Shown piece by piece: positions 14,279 through 23,930 of a stretch of DNA of 49,089 nt. A program made the position numbers and the translations under genes. Source of the DNA: a virus; IMG/VR virus record IMGVR_UViG_3300022868_000028, positions 1 through 49,089 of that record; one strand, given 5' to 3'. How positions within the stretch are numbered: the stretch's first letter is position 1; every line of letters starts with the position of its first letter. A model generated the notes under the pieces. The model saw only the letters and a list, made by a program, of their open reading frames with translations, searched no databases and was not told the DNA's origin.

Positions 14279-16402
14279 ATGTACGGGAAATCAAAAACAA
14301 TGATGGCTATTCTCGTTGTTGCAGCTCTATGTTTCTTACAAGTGCCAGCATTTGCGGCACAGGTAAAGGCTAATACCGATAAAGGCTACATAGGAAACGA
14401 CCAGTGGATATGTGATGTTACTGGCGACCTTGTACCTATAGACGACTCAAGCCAAGACATAGGAGCAAGTGGTAACGAAGTAGACAACATCTACCTAGAT
14501 TCACTTTGGTTAGGTGGAGTAGAAAAAACAAGCTGGGGCTCTGTCGTATCACCTATGACAGATGCAACAGGATATGTTTATCCTACTGACTCAGGTGGTG
14601 TATATAGACTGTATGATGCAGGCTATCTATCACTTGGAGCAGGCACCGCGGTAGACACATACATCCTATTTGATACTGATGATGACGATTGGTATTTTGG
14701 TAGAGATGACACAGACAACGATTGTGCATGGGGCGTAGGCTCAACTCTAGGTACTGACGAAAGAATCAGTATTGTAGATAATGCCGCATTAACAGCTATT
14801 ACTATCGGTGATGGTGTAGACTCAGAAGATAAATACCTTCTCTTCGATGGAAGTTTAGGCGACCAGTATATCGGTTACCTTGATACCTACGATATGTTAA
14901 TAGCGGGTGATGGTTCGACCATGGATGCTGATATGTGTTGGGGCGTTGAGAATGCCACTACACCACTATTGGTACTATGGAATGGTATCGATGCCTATGG
15001 TGCTATTGATATAGATTATGGTTCAGTAGACGTTACAGACCATACATTCGTATCAGATGGCGGAACACTTATCATAGATGGTACTATTACTCTCACAGAA
15101 GCAGAAGTAATAAGCAACGCAACAGACGATACAGTTAGAGTAGCTTCTAATGATGCCGCAACAACGCTTGAGGTATGGAGCGATCTTGCTTCAGGAGATG
15201 CTATTCTGAAACTTAGTGCTGGAGATGGTGATGCAGCAGGTGAACAATGGACAATCACTTCAACACAAACAACTACAGATTTGGTAATTGCTTGTGATGA
15301 TACAACTCCAGGCGACCCATTAACAAGATTCACAATATCAGACGCAGGTGTAGTAACCACAATGGGTACTGTTAATCTAGAAATAGAAGATTCAGCCAAC
15401 ACAAGCATTACTGATATAGCAAATATACAGCACTTTACATCAGGCACAGCAGCAGCAGGTATCGGTGCGGGCTTAACTTTTGACCTTGAAAACGGTACAG
15501 GTACAGAGGAAGAGCATGCTTCTATTGACGTAGTAGCAACATCATCTACAAACGGTGCAGAGGATTCAGATGTTGTAATAAATCAGATGACAGCAGGCGC
15601 ACTAGCAGAGACAGTAAGAATAGTTGCAAATTCAAGTGCAACGACTTCTGATTATCTTCAGTTTACTGCTAATACAACTGAGACTACTGTTGCTCATCCT
15701 GTTTTAGTTTTAGCAACTGCTACAGGAACAGCAGAGGATCTTCACGGAATGGCAATTTCATTCAGACCTGAAGATGCTACAGGCTCAGAAGAACACGCAA
15801 GGATGGACATAGTTCAGACTACAGCAGCAAGAGCAACTAATGATACTGACTTTGTATTTACTCAGGATATAGCTGGGGCTCTAACAGAGACAGTAAGATT
15901 TGATGCTGACGCAAGTTTGGGTGGCGTCGTAGTTATTGAAGGTGCGAGTCCGCTTGCTATGGGTGGTACAACCGATGATGCCTATTTCACAATATTGGCT
16001 GTAGCTGATGCTGCAAGTTCATCTAAGACGGTTACATTACCATCAATAACATCATCAATCGCTCTGGAAACTGTGGCAACAACAGTAATCACAGCAAACA
16101 CAACAGCGACGATAACAGTTGTTCCAGGAACAGACACTCTATACACCTACACAATCGACACGGATGATGAGAATTGTACGCTAACATTCTCCGCTGGCGG
16201 TACAGCAGGTGACATAGCGACTATCATATTTGATGCTGCCGCAGCATCAGGTCAGGACGAAATTATGACTTTTCATACAACCCTTGCAAATACCACAGGC
16301 ACTTTAACACTTGCCGATGGAGCGAATGAAAGATATGTAATAACGTTCATAAGTGATGGAACTGTTTGGAATGAAACTTCCAGGACAGGCGCACAAACAT
16401 AA
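14279..16402 (+). CDS. Exported fibre-like virion protein with Sec signal peptide (707 aa)
   Basis: AAGGAGG lies 5 bases before ATG 14279. The first ~26 residues form a signal peptide (KSK, then hydrophobic MAILVVAALCFLQV, then PAFA cleavage). The mature chain is acidic, rich in Thr, Ala, Gly and Asp, and almost wholly beta, with loosely repeated modules such as ALAETVRIVANSS and ALTETVRFDADAS, typical of long phage fibre or appendage proteins. It opens the appendage module right after the head genes. Substrate or receptor cannot be inferred. Confidence 0.65.
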   Translation: MYGKSKTMMAILVVAALCFLQVPAFAAQVKANTDKGYIGNDQWICDVTGDLVPIDDSSQDIGASGNEVDNIYLDSLWLGGVEKTSWGSVVSPMTDATGYVYPTDSGGVYRLYDAGYLSLGAGTAVDTYILFDTDDDDWYFGRDDTDNDCAWGVGSTLGTDERISIVDNAALTAITIGDGVDSEDKYLLFDGSLGDQYIGYLDTYDMLIAGDGSTMDADMCWGVENATTPLLVLWNGIDAYGAIDIDYGSVDVTDHTFVSDGGTLIIDGTITLTEAEVISNATDDTVRVASNDAATTLEVWSDLASGDAILKLSAGDGDAAGEQWTITSTQTTTDLVIACDDTTPGDPLTRFTISDAGVVTTMGTVNLEIEDSANTSITDIANIQHFTSGTAAAGIGAGLTFDLENGTGTEEEHASIDVVATSSTNGAEDSDVVINQMTAGALAETVRIVANSSATTSDYLQFTANTTETTVAHPVLVLATATGTAEDLHGMAISFRPEDATGSEEHARMDIVQTTAARATNDTDFVFTQDIAGALTETVRFDADASLGGVVVIEGASPLAMGGTTDDAYFTILAVADAASSSKTVTLPSITSSIALETVATTVITANTTATITVVPGTDTLYTYTIDTDDENCTLTFSAGGTAGDIATIIFDAAAASGQDEIMTFHTTLANTTGTLTLADGANERYVITFISDGTVWNETSRTGAQT

Positions 16403-16416
16403 AGTAATAATCTAAC

Positions 16417-16440
16417 GGGGAGGGGCATAAGCCTCTCCCC
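16417..16440 (+). other. Strong stem-loop between virion genes
   Basis: GGGGAGGGGC pairs with GCCTCTCCCC around an ATAA loop, ten pairs with one G-T. No T run follows, so it is not a standard intrinsic terminator. It could be an RNA-processing, stability or pausing site. The C(ATAA)G loop recurs in the ssb-ninB intergenic structure at 43680-43732. Confidence 0.6.
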
Positions 16441-16456
16441 AGACATGAGGTGTAAT

Positions 16457-17365
16457 ATGGCAAGAGGATGGGGCGGAAAGGAAAAACTTCCTGGGAAGGG
16501 AGAATTAAGAAAGCTAATACAAGAGACAGACAATTTACAACATAGAAAGAATAAGCTAAAATCAGAAATAAGCGTAGCCGTGAATAAGGCAGTAGAAGCA
16601 AAAACAAAAGAACTAGACGAATTATTTGATAAAGAAATAACCAGTTTAAACTCAATGCATGAATCAAAAATAAAGCAGTTAGAATCAGAACGTACCGATG
16701 TTAATAAACAACGAGATATCCTACGAGTAAAAGATAAAGAAATATCAGAGAGAGAAAAATCTGTATCGGCCAGGGAATCAAAGGCTCAGATACTTGAAGA
16801 TAAGAATGTCCGCACTTCCATATCCCTAGATAACAAAGAAGCCCAGAATCAATCATATATAGAAATAGAGAATACCAAACTAAGCGAGCGTGAGCATGAT
16901 ATAAACATTAAAAAACAAGAAAATACAACCAGAACCAATCAGCTTGTAAAACAAACGATACATCTAGAGGATCAGGACACCAGCCAGAAGGACACACAGA
17001 CACAACTAGACGCGGATAAAATAGCACTAAACAGCCAAGCAACTAGGAATAGCAATGATATGGCTGAAATTGAAGAACTTCAAATAGAGTTAAAAAAGAA
17101 CCAAGCTGATACTAAATTAGTAATAGCAGATGCAAAAGAAAAATTCCAACAGGCCAATGAACTGCTTGCAACAGCAGATGCGCTCCAAAAGAAACTAGAC
17201 ATAGAAAAGGAAGCCGTAAAAAAGATGACCAAGGATATTCCTGAGACTAAGAAGATTCTAAAAGAGCGAGAGATATCGGTAGGTGAAAAAGAAAGGCTTG
17301 TTATATTAAAAGAACGCAGAATAGACGCTAAAATAAAAGTGTTAAAACAACTAAGAGCAGGATAA
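16457..17365 (+). CDS. Long coiled-coil protein (302 aa)
   Basis: After a short Gly-rich basic start (ARGWGGKEKLPGKG), nearly the whole chain is charged heptad-repeat helix, with ISEREKSVSARES and EISVGEKERLVILKER as examples. There is no signal peptide, unlike its neighbours on both sides. ATG 16457 is preceded by GAGGTG; a farther ATG at 16445 has no site. Candidates are an internal or tail-assembly protein; a tape measure is unlikely at this size and with this tail type. Confidence 0.6.
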   Translation: MARGWGGKEKLPGKGELRKLIQETDNLQHRKNKLKSEISVAVNKAVEAKTKELDELFDKEITSLNSMHESKIKQLESERTDVNKQRDILRVKDKEISEREKSVSARESKAQILEDKNVRTSISLDNKEAQNQSYIEIENTKLSEREHDINIKKQENTTRTNQLVKQTIHLEDQDTSQKDTQTQLDADKIALNSQATRNSNDMAEIEELQIELKKNQADTKLVIADAKEKFQQANELLATADALQKKLDIEKEAVKKMTKDIPETKKILKEREISVGEKERLVILKERRIDAKIKVLKQLRAG

Positions 17366-17386
17366 AAGTGGAGGTTTAAAAATATT

Positions 17387-17794
17387 ATGTCAATAGGCCC
17401 TTTTGTAGACCCTATACCAACAATAGCGAACGTAACAGAGATACCAGTAAAAACTACAGCAGTAGTCTACACAAAGTCAATGAGCCTTAAAATGGGTGAA
17501 TACTTTGCGCTAGGCTACAAAGCAACATCAGGTGGTGATGTAAAGCTAAAAATAGAACTAGAGCAATCACATCAGCGACCAGACACAGAAGAGGCCTCAG
17601 ACGACACCTATGTAGTCCCTGAGAGCATAACAACCCTAGAAGCAGCTCTAGCGGACGAGGATTGGCATTTTAAGAAGCTAGAGCCTATAGCACTACCATT
17701 TGCTAGGCTAAAAATAACAGGACTTGGTGCTCCAAGCGCCAATCACGCAAGCACAACCATACAACTAAAACTAGGCAAAATAGACCTAGCATAA
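17387..17794 (+). CDS. Small beta-sandwich virion protein, paralogue 1 (135 aa)
   Basis: Beta-rich protein closely related to the next gene. Shared blocks include SLKMGEYFALGYKA against SLKEGEYFALAYKA, the QSH motif, TYVVPES against AYVVPES, and ALADEDWH against NLADTDWH, followed by PFARLKI against PYARLMI. The two are a tandem duplication. No signal peptide. It lies among fibre genes and is probably a minor structural or decoration component. The family is not recognised. Confidence 0.6.
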   Translation: MSIGPFVDPIPTIANVTEIPVKTTAVVYTKSMSLKMGEYFALGYKATSGGDVKLKIELEQSHQRPDTEEASDDTYVVPESITTLEAALADEDWHFKKLEPIALPFARLKITGLGAPSANHASTTIQLKLGKIDLA

Positions 17795-17804
17795 GGAGGG
17801 TAAC

Positions 17805-18203
17805 ATGGGACGTAGTATTGGGCCAAATATACAAAGTGTATTATCATCTTTGAATCTAACTACAATCACAATACCAGCAGGAGAAACAATATACTCACAG
17901 GCTTTTAGTCTTAAAGAAGGTGAGTATTTTGCATTAGCTTATAAAGCAGGTAGTGCAGGGGCAGTAGATTTAACAATAGACTTACAGCAATCTCACAAAT
18001 TGCCGACTACAGAAGGCGCAGATGAGGCAGCTTATGTAGTACCAGAGAGTGCAAGTGCTGTTCATACAAACCTAGCAGACACCGATTGGCATAGCGAATC
18101 ATTATCACCAGTAGCAATGCCATATGCAAGACTTATGATAGTAAGCGGAGCAGGCGTAGCAAACACACTACAGGCTAAATTAAGTAAGCAAGAGAGCCTA
18201 TAA
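17805..18203 (+). CDS. Small beta-sandwich virion protein, paralogue 2 (132 aa)
   Basis: Second copy of the tandem pair; about half the residues match the upstream copy through the core, with different N-terminal ends. AAGGAGG precedes the start. Divergence at DNA level is large, so the duplication is old and both copies are kept, suggesting distinct roles (for example two appendage positions). No signal peptide. Confidence 0.6.
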   Translation: MGRSIGPNIQSVLSSLNLTTITIPAGETIYSQAFSLKEGEYFALAYKAGSAGAVDLTIDLQQSHKLPTTEGADEAAYVVPESASAVHTNLADTDWHSESLSPVAMPYARLMIVSGAGVANTLQAKLSKQESL

Positions 18204-18213
18204 AAAGGTAGAT

Positions 18214-21200
18214 ATGAAAAGACTACTGATAACAATGTTATTGTTAGGCATAACATCACTAGCCTATTGTGAGTCGGGATGGAGAGGGGATCAGGCTAAA
18301 AATACCGATACCGATACTACTTACTTTGACGGTATATTATCAGCAAACGAAACAGACGTTCAACAGGCTTTAGACATACTAGATGACATAAGTCTTTCAA
18401 GTGGTGCGCCAACAGACGCAGACTACCTTGTAGGCACAGCTAATGGTAGCTTATCAGCAGAAATACCCGTAGGCACAACCCCAGGCGGTGAATTGGGGGG
18501 TTCTTGGGCAACTCCTACAGTAGATTCAACCCACAGCGGTTCAGCGCATCACGCAGCAGCAACCATTACCACTCCCGATACAAATGTTACAGCAGGTCAA
18601 GCTATCACTTTCGCACAAGCAGGTATTATGGGAATTACTGAATCTGCTGATACGATTACTTTTACAGCAACAGAAGTAGATGGAAGCACCAGTAATGAAA
18701 TCAATACCATAACCTGCCCAGACGCGAATGTTACTGCGGGATTGGGTATTACTTTTGCTGATACAGGTATAATGACTATCACGGAGAGTGGTGATACTGT
18801 CACTTTTGATGCAACGGAAGTAGACTCTATTGTTGGAGCTGTAACTGGAATAGTAAAATCAGATGGGTCGGCAAATTTCTCTGCCGCTTCCGCAGGAACA
18901 GATTATCAAGCTGCAATCACAGGCACAGATACCCACGTTATGTTCTTCGATGGTGCAAATACTCCTGCTGGCGATGCAGGAATGACCTATAATAAAACAA
19001 CTGATACACTTACCATTGTTGATATAGTAGCAACAGATTTATATTTAACTACAAGTCAAGGCGATATAGAATTTGAAGGAGCAACTCCTGATGACTTTGA
19101 AACAACTCTCACAGTAGAAGACCCAACCACACCCGATAAAACAATTACTTTACCTGATGCTACAGGAACAGTAGTCCTCAAAGACACAGAAGATACCTTA
19201 ACTAATAAAACCTTAGCAGCTGCAAACAATGTTATTGAAGCTGATACTGTATTGACTATCACAGGCTTAGCACCAGACACCCAAAATACTTATGCAAGAA
19301 CTCAATATCTAATACCGTATGCCTCTACTACAACTGCCTTTGGAGAGATAGCCATAGGTACAGCTACCCATGTGTTGACCTCTAATGGTATAGGTTCAGC
19401 TCCAACATTTCAAGCAGCTGCTGGTGGTGCTCCTGAAGGTACAGCAGTTCTCTCAACAGGCCCAGTAGCCGATACTAATTACCTCAGAGCAGATGGAGAT
19501 GGCACTTGCTCTTGGCAAGCAGTTGCAGGTGGTGGTACTATGAGTACATTTATATTAGAGGATAGCGACGGCACAGAAGTATCAATCTCAGATGCAGAGG
19601 AAGTTAAATTCATAGAGAGTGGAATAATAGATATAGATTGGACAGATACTGACCCAGGTTCAGACGCTGATCCATTTGATTTGACATTTACAGTAACAGA
19701 GGTAGATTCTATTGTTGGTGCGGTAAGTGGTGTAGTAGAATCAGACGGTGCGGGTAACATATCAGCCTGTGAAAATTTAACTGATGTTGATTATGAAGAA
19801 GAAGTTACGGCTGGCTCGTTAGCAGACAACACTATAAATGATGATGATATAAATTGGGACGATATAAGTAATTTAGCTGCTAATGGGGCTTGTACTTTGG
19901 CTGCTACAGCTACCAACATAGCGGATAATACAGGAACAACCACTACTGTTTTGCACGGTAATGCCGCTGGTAGTCCTTCCTTTGGATCAGTTGTTGCAAC
20001 GGATATGGGAATTGATGCGTATGATTTAGGTACATCTTTAGAAGCTGATACCCTTACCGAAAGTGGCAACGCAGTTTTCAATACAACAGAAGTTGCAACT
20101 TTTACAGGGCTTACTTCATCAGGGATTGTGAATATAGACGATGGAGTAGGCGATTCTCCTTCTCTGTTTTTTTTCGATGCGGATAATAACTACTTTGCAC
20201 TTATTAAATATGACGCTGGTGCAGCTGGATTATTCAACAATGAAGGAGTAATAAGGTTAGCCCCATCTAATGATATTAATGATTATTTAGAAGTATCTAC
20301 AGCAGCAGGTATAGTAACTATAACCACCATAGCAGGAGATGACGGGGATTTGGTAATTACTGCTGGCGGTGGAGATATAAGTTTTGGTGATGAGAATATA
20401 TCTACCACAGGCACACATTCCGCAACGGGGGGATATACTGGTGCTTTAACAGGTAATGCAGATTCGGTAACCAACGCTACATTTACAACAGCTCTTACAG
20501 TAGATACGGGTACAGTCGGTCTTACAGGAAATATAGCAGGTTCAGTGCTTACTTTAGGAGCAGGTGCTAACTCTTTCTCTGGCACAGCCTCAGGAACTAA
20601 CACAGGGGGTAACACAGGCGATAATACAGTAGCGACTTCAGGCGACTCTGCAACAGACTTCTTTGATGCAGGTGAGATTATTGATGCCAGAATATCAGAT
20701 ACTTTAACATCAAGCACTTGTACAGGTAATGCAGCAACAGTTACTAATGGTGTATATACTACTGACTTTCCTCTTAATCAAAATACCACGGGAAAAGCCG
20801 ATACAGCTGGCAACGCTGATACTGTAACCAATGCTACTCTTACGACTGCTTTGACAGTAAACACAGGTGCAGTAACATTAATAGGTAACGCTGGTGCTTC
20901 TACCCTTACATTAGGTGCTGGTGCTAACTCTTTCTCTGGCACAGCCTCAGGCACTAACACAGGTGGCAATACAGGCGATGACACAGTATGTACTTCAGGA
21001 GCAGCAACAACAGCAGAAACCTTAAAAACAGCAAGAGCAATAAATGGTGTAGACTTCAACGGTAGTCAAGCCATAACAGTAACAGCAGCAGCAGGCACAT
21101 TAACAGGTGCAACATTAAAAGCTGATGTATTAGCCTCATCATTAACTTCTTTAGGTACAATAGCTTCATTAGTAGCCACAACAGCAGATATTAACGCAGG

Positions 21201-21675
21201 TACAGTAGATGCTACAATAGGTGGCACTACTCCAGCATCTGGTTCGTTCACAGAGGTAGTTTTATCTGCAGATGGTAAGTTAGAATTTAATCCTACCCCA
21301 TCAGCTACAGATAAAGCAACTGGTATAATAGTATCTATGACAGTAGATGTAAATACTGTAGGCATAGGTGGATTACTTCATTTAGATACTGATAGTCATT
21401 GGGTAGACGCTGATATGAACGCTACTACATCAATGCCTTGTATGGGTATTGCTTTAGGCACGACGGGAACTGTTGATGTTTTACTTAATGGTATCATTAC
21501 AGATACAGCATGGACTTGGACAGTAGGCGGAATAATGTATGTTAACACCGCAGGTACAATGACACAGACCGCACCAGCTGGAAATGGTGACCAAGTACAG
21601 GTAGTTGGTATAGCATTAACAGCTACAACAGTTTATTTTAATCCATCGGGCGTATTGGTAGAGGTAGTGGTATGA
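18214..21675 (+). CDS. Large tail-fibre-like protein with Sec signal peptide (1153 aa)
   Basis: The first ~19 residues are a signal peptide (KRLLITMLLLGITSLAYC). The long mature chain is beta-rich, poor in Lys and very rich in Thr, Gly, Ala and Asp. It contains phage fibre modules: EVDSIVGAVTGIVKSDGSAN then SAASAGTDYQA, and a second version at about residue 495. Two ~61-residue repeats (at 20461-20643 and 20818-21000) share GANSFSGTASGTNTGGNTGD. Residues ~310-340 (TLTVEDPTTPDKTITLPDAT) also fit known fibre segments. It overlaps the next start by 4 bases. Likely host-contact fibre; the signal peptide is unexpected for one. Confidence 0.7.
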   Translation: MKRLLITMLLLGITSLAYCESGWRGDQAKNTDTDTTYFDGILSANETDVQQALDILDDISLSSGAPTDADYLVGTANGSLSAEIPVGTTPGGELGGSWATPTVDSTHSGSAHHAAATITTPDTNVTAGQAITFAQAGIMGITESADTITFTATEVDGSTSNEINTITCPDANVTAGLGITFADTGIMTITESGDTVTFDATEVDSIVGAVTGIVKSDGSANFSAASAGTDYQAAITGTDTHVMFFDGANTPAGDAGMTYNKTTDTLTIVDIVATDLYLTTSQGDIEFEGATPDDFETTLTVEDPTTPDKTITLPDATGTVVLKDTEDTLTNKTLAAANNVIEADTVLTITGLAPDTQNTYARTQYLIPYASTTTAFGEIAIGTATHVLTSNGIGSAPTFQAAAGGAPEGTAVLSTGPVADTNYLRADGDGTCSWQAVAGGGTMSTFILEDSDGTEVSISDAEEVKFIESGIIDIDWTDTDPGSDADPFDLTFTVTEVDSIVGAVSGVVESDGAGNISACENLTDVDYEEEVTAGSLADNTINDDDINWDDISNLAANGACTLAATATNIADNTGTTTTVLHGNAAGSPSFGSVVATDMGIDAYDLGTSLEADTLTESGNAVFNTTEVATFTGLTSSGIVNIDDGVGDSPSLFFFDADNNYFALIKYDAGAAGLFNNEGVIRLAPSNDINDYLEVSTAAGIVTITTIAGDDGDLVITAGGGDISFGDENISTTGTHSATGGYTGALTGNADSVTNATFTTALTVDTGTVGLTGNIAGSVLTLGAGANSFSGTASGTNTGGNTGDNTVATSGDSATDFFDAGEIIDARISDTLTSSTCTGNAATVTNGVYTTDFPLNQNTTGKADTAGNADTVTNATLTTALTVNTGAVTLIGNAGASTLTLGAGANSFSGTASGTNTGGNTGDDTVCTSGAATTAETLKTARAINGVDFNGSQAITVTAAAGTLTGATLKADVLASSLTSLGTIASLVATTADINAGTVDATIGGTTPASGSFTEVVLSADGKLEFNPTPSATDKATGIIVSMTVDVNTVGIGGLLHLDTDSHWVDADMNATTSMPCMGIALGTTGTVDVLLNGIITDTAWTWTVGGIMYVNTAGTMTQTAPAGNGDQVQVVGIALTATTVYFNPSGVLVEVVV
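20461..21000 (+). repeat. Two direct repeats of ~183 bases, 357 bases apart, in the fibre gene
   Basis: The copies are 20461-20643 and 20818-21000. Their 3' halves (20563-20643 and 20920-21000) are nearly identical at DNA level, while the 5' halves match mostly in protein sequence. The offset is exactly 119 codons. The pattern suggests module duplication or homogenisation in a fibre, a known way for fibres to change length and binding. Confidence 0.7.
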
Positions 21676-22859
21676 TAAAAAAACTAATTTTAGTACTTAT
21701 AATATTATCTATTACAGTTTCTTCTTACGCTGCATGGACAGTTGATTCATTAACATATGATAAGCGTAAAAAGATAACAATTCAAACAACTAATGTTGGT
21801 ACAGACTTAACTGATTTTCCTTTATTAGTTAAGATAGCTGCTGACTCAGATATGGCTGACGCTAATGCTGATGGGTTTGATATTAGGTTTACCGAGGACG
21901 ATGGTTCAACAGAGATACCTTATGAACGACAAGCATGGACTGGTGGTGCTGCTTCTGCTGTAACTGCTATCTTTTGGGTTAAGAGTGATGTAACTACAGT
22001 AGGTACAGGTGCTACAGATATTTATATTTATTGGAGATCAACAGACACGGCAGACGGAGCCAATCCTACAGCAGTTTGGGTAGACTACGCTGCTGTATGG
22101 CATTTGAATGCTTTAACGGATTCAACTGGTAACGGCAACACCATGACAGCTTACAATACTCCAACGAGTGGTGCTACTGGTGTAGTCGGTGATTGCTATA
22201 CTTTTGCGAGTGCTTCAGTAGAATACTTAGCAAGAGCCGATAACTCTGGAATAACTGCTTATCCTGTAGCGTTTACTTGCTGGTTTTCATCAAGTACGGA
22301 CCAAGACCAAGCTGTAGTTAATCTAGGGGATGCAAATGCAGTTTCGACCATAGGATGTTGGATGCGAGACTCAACCCCAGAGCAAGATGTTCTTGCACAT
22401 CAATACAGCGGGGGAGTTGGTAATTATGTTGGAACAACAACCGACTGGGCTATTGATGGAACATGGCAACTGGGAACTGCAGTATTTCTTAATGCGACTT
22501 CAAGAGTTGTCTATCTTGATGCTGGTGGCTATGCGATAAATACAGTTAGCGATGCCCTACCATCAGGACTTGATAGAACATCTATAGCAGGAAGATATTA
22601 TGGCGGTAGTGCAAAAAATCTATTCAACGGTTCAATAGACGAGGTTAGAATAAGAGATGCTAATGTCGCTAATCACACAGCTGATTGGGTTAAGTTTGAA
22701 TATTACAATATAGATTCTGTCGGTAATGAACTTACCTTCGGAGCAGAACAACCAGCAGTGGGGGGTTGGACTCATAAGATAAATGGAGTAGCAGCAGCCA
22801 ATATGGCTAAAGTAAACTCAGTAGCAAAAGCAAATATAGCAGAGATAAATCAAACGTAA
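21672..22859 (+). CDS. Exported DUF2341 / LamG-like protein (395 aa)
   Basis: Signal peptide of about 20 residues (IKKLILVLIILSITVSSYA). Residues ~25-130 match the DUF2341 pattern: YDKRKKITI, then LTDFPLLVKI, then a DIRFTEDDG motif. Residues ~140-350 look like a LamG/concanavalin fold (AVWHLNALTDSTGNGN, then FTCWFSSS, then GSIDEVRI), often carbohydrate-binding. The C-terminus repeats INGVAAANMAKVNSVAKANI, a linker seen in phage and surface proteins. A receptor-binding appendage is likely. Confidence 0.75.
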   Translation: MIKKLILVLIILSITVSSYAAWTVDSLTYDKRKKITIQTTNVGTDLTDFPLLVKIAADSDMADANADGFDIRFTEDDGSTEIPYERQAWTGGAASAVTAIFWVKSDVTTVGTGATDIYIYWRSTDTADGANPTAVWVDYAAVWHLNALTDSTGNGNTMTAYNTPTSGATGVVGDCYTFASASVEYLARADNSGITAYPVAFTCWFSSSTDQDQAVVNLGDANAVSTIGCWMRDSTPEQDVLAHQYSGGVGNYVGTTTDWAIDGTWQLGTAVFLNATSRVVYLDAGGYAINTVSDALPSGLDRTSIAGRYYGGSAKNLFNGSIDEVRIRDANVANHTADWVKFEYYNIDSVGNELTFGAEQPAVGGWTHKINGVAAANMAKVNSVAKANIAEINQT

Positions 22860-22869
22860 GGAGTAATAG

Positions 22870-23358
22870 ATGAAGAAAATAATAATCATATTAGCAATAC
22901 TTTTAATGCCTTTTATGGCTCGTGCTGACCTTGTCGTAACTGGTAAGATAATAATGACGAAAGGCGACAATACTTCTACGATTGAAATGGATGATAACGG
23001 TAATGTCTATGTAACAGGTAAGGGATTAAAAACTGATGGCAACATAATCAAAGTCCCGTCAGATATTACTAACATTACAGCAGCGGGTGGAATTACAGTA
23101 ACAAGTGCAATAATGGTTATACAGGGTTCAGGCGGGGCAGTAGATATAACAGCTAATCCTCAAATAGCAGATGGTTATGACGGACAACAGGTTGAACTTA
23201 GAGGCAATAGTGATACCAATACTATATTGTTAGAAACTGGAAATGGTTTATCGTTAGAAGAAGGAGTAGTTTTTACATTGGGATTAAGTGACTCCATAAA
23301 ACTTATCTACTCATTATCTGAAGATTTATGGGTATGCGGAAGAAGAGTAGATAACTAA
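22870..23358 (+). CDS. Exported small fibre-like protein (162 aa)
   Basis: Signal peptide (KKIIIILAILLMPFMARA, cleavage before DLVV). The mature part starts VTGKIIMTKGDN, like the base of fibres that carry a 'coordinate' label strand, then a beta region with a Gly-rich core and a final LYSTS-like strand ending DLWVCGRRVDN. It probably works with the DUF2341 protein directly upstream. Role inferred from position. Confidence 0.55.
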   Translation: MKKIIIILAILLMPFMARADLVVTGKIIMTKGDNTSTIEMDDNGNVYVTGKGLKTDGNIIKVPSDITNITAAGGITVTSAIMVIQGSGGAVDITANPQIADGYDGQQVELRGNSDTNTILLETGNGLSLEEGVVFTLGLSDSIKLIYSLSEDLWVCGRRVDN

Positions 23359-23369
23359 AGGAGCAAACT

Positions 23370-23579
23370 ATGGCAGAGGGATGTGTAAAAGGCACTAAGA
23401 ATGAGCAAAGAATAGTATCTCTTGAAAGAGATATGAGTGATATTAAGAACGACATAAAGGATATTAAAGACCGACTATTGGGTAGACCAACTTGGGTAGT
23501 TACTTGCTTGATTACCATTCTATCATCTACTTGTGTAGGTCTTTTAATAATGGTTATTAGAATTAAACTAGGAGTATAA
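23370..23579 (+). CDS. XhlA-like membrane protein, lysis candidate (69 aa)
   Basis: An N-terminal charged coiled coil (residues ~12-40, LERDMSDIKNDIKDIKDRL) is followed by one C-terminal membrane segment (WVVTCLITILSSTCVGLLIM) and a short basic tail. This is the layout of the XhlA family, membrane proteins that assist holin-type lysis. GGAGCAAACT precedes the start. It heads the membrane and lysis cluster. Confidence 0.6.
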   Translation: MAEGCVKGTKNEQRIVSLERDMSDIKNDIKDIKDRLLGRPTWVVTCLITILSSTCVGLLIMVIRIKLGV

Positions 23580-23580
23580 A

Positions 23581-23706
23581 ATGCCTATTCAAATAGCTCG
23601 ACTAGAGCAGACCAGTGAGCATATAAAGGGAGACCTTAGTCGACTAGATAAAAACCTTGAAACAATACAATCAGATGTCAAGCTGATATTAAAGGCTCTC
23701 AAATGA
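23581..23706 (+). CDS. Small coiled-coil protein (41 aa)
   Basis: A short frame coupled to both neighbours. The product is a single amphipathic helix (QIARLEQTSEHIKGDLSRLD, then NLETIQSDVKLILKALK), close in style to the coiled coil of the upstream XhlA-like protein, with no membrane segment. It could pair with that protein. Its ATG follows the upstream stop by one base, and its own stop overlaps the lipoprotein start. Confidence 0.55.
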   Translation: MPIQIARLEQTSEHIKGDLSRLDKNLETIQSDVKLILKALK

Positions 23707-23921
23707 GGATACTGATATGTATTTTATGTCTATTTTTAACAGGCTGTGCAACGTCTATGAAAGGCTTGTACGACGATCAGGGGAGATTAGTAGGCGTAGA
23801 GGGCTCAGGAAAGCAAAAAAGCTATATCAAGCAAGCAGCAGACGGTTCAGTAGAATATGGAATGGATAATAAGCAAGAGCCTCTGATCAACCTAGACCTT
23901 AACGCAGCAAAAGTAAACTAG
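23703..23921 (+). CDS. Small lipoprotein (72 aa)
   Basis: A lipoprotein signal (RILICILCLFLTGC, lipobox LTGC) directs lipidation at Cys14. The mature ~58 residues are polar. Lipoproteins in phage lysis clusters are often outer-membrane spanin subunits; the small size fits, but an inner-membrane partner is not obvious. It might instead act in superinfection exclusion, as other phage lipoproteins do. The start overlaps the previous stop (ATGA). Confidence 0.65.
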   Translation: MRILICILCLFLTGCATSMKGLYDDQGRLVGVEGSGKQKSYIKQAADGSVEYGMDNKQEPLINLDLNAAKVN

Positions 23922-23930
23922 GAGGAATCG

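Noticed and set aside
15016-15447. Long minus-strand ORFs opposite the fibre genes (also 20283-20717 and others)
   Set aside because: They mirror Thr/Ala/Gly-rich codons on the plus strand, have no ribosome sites and interrupt a continuous operon.
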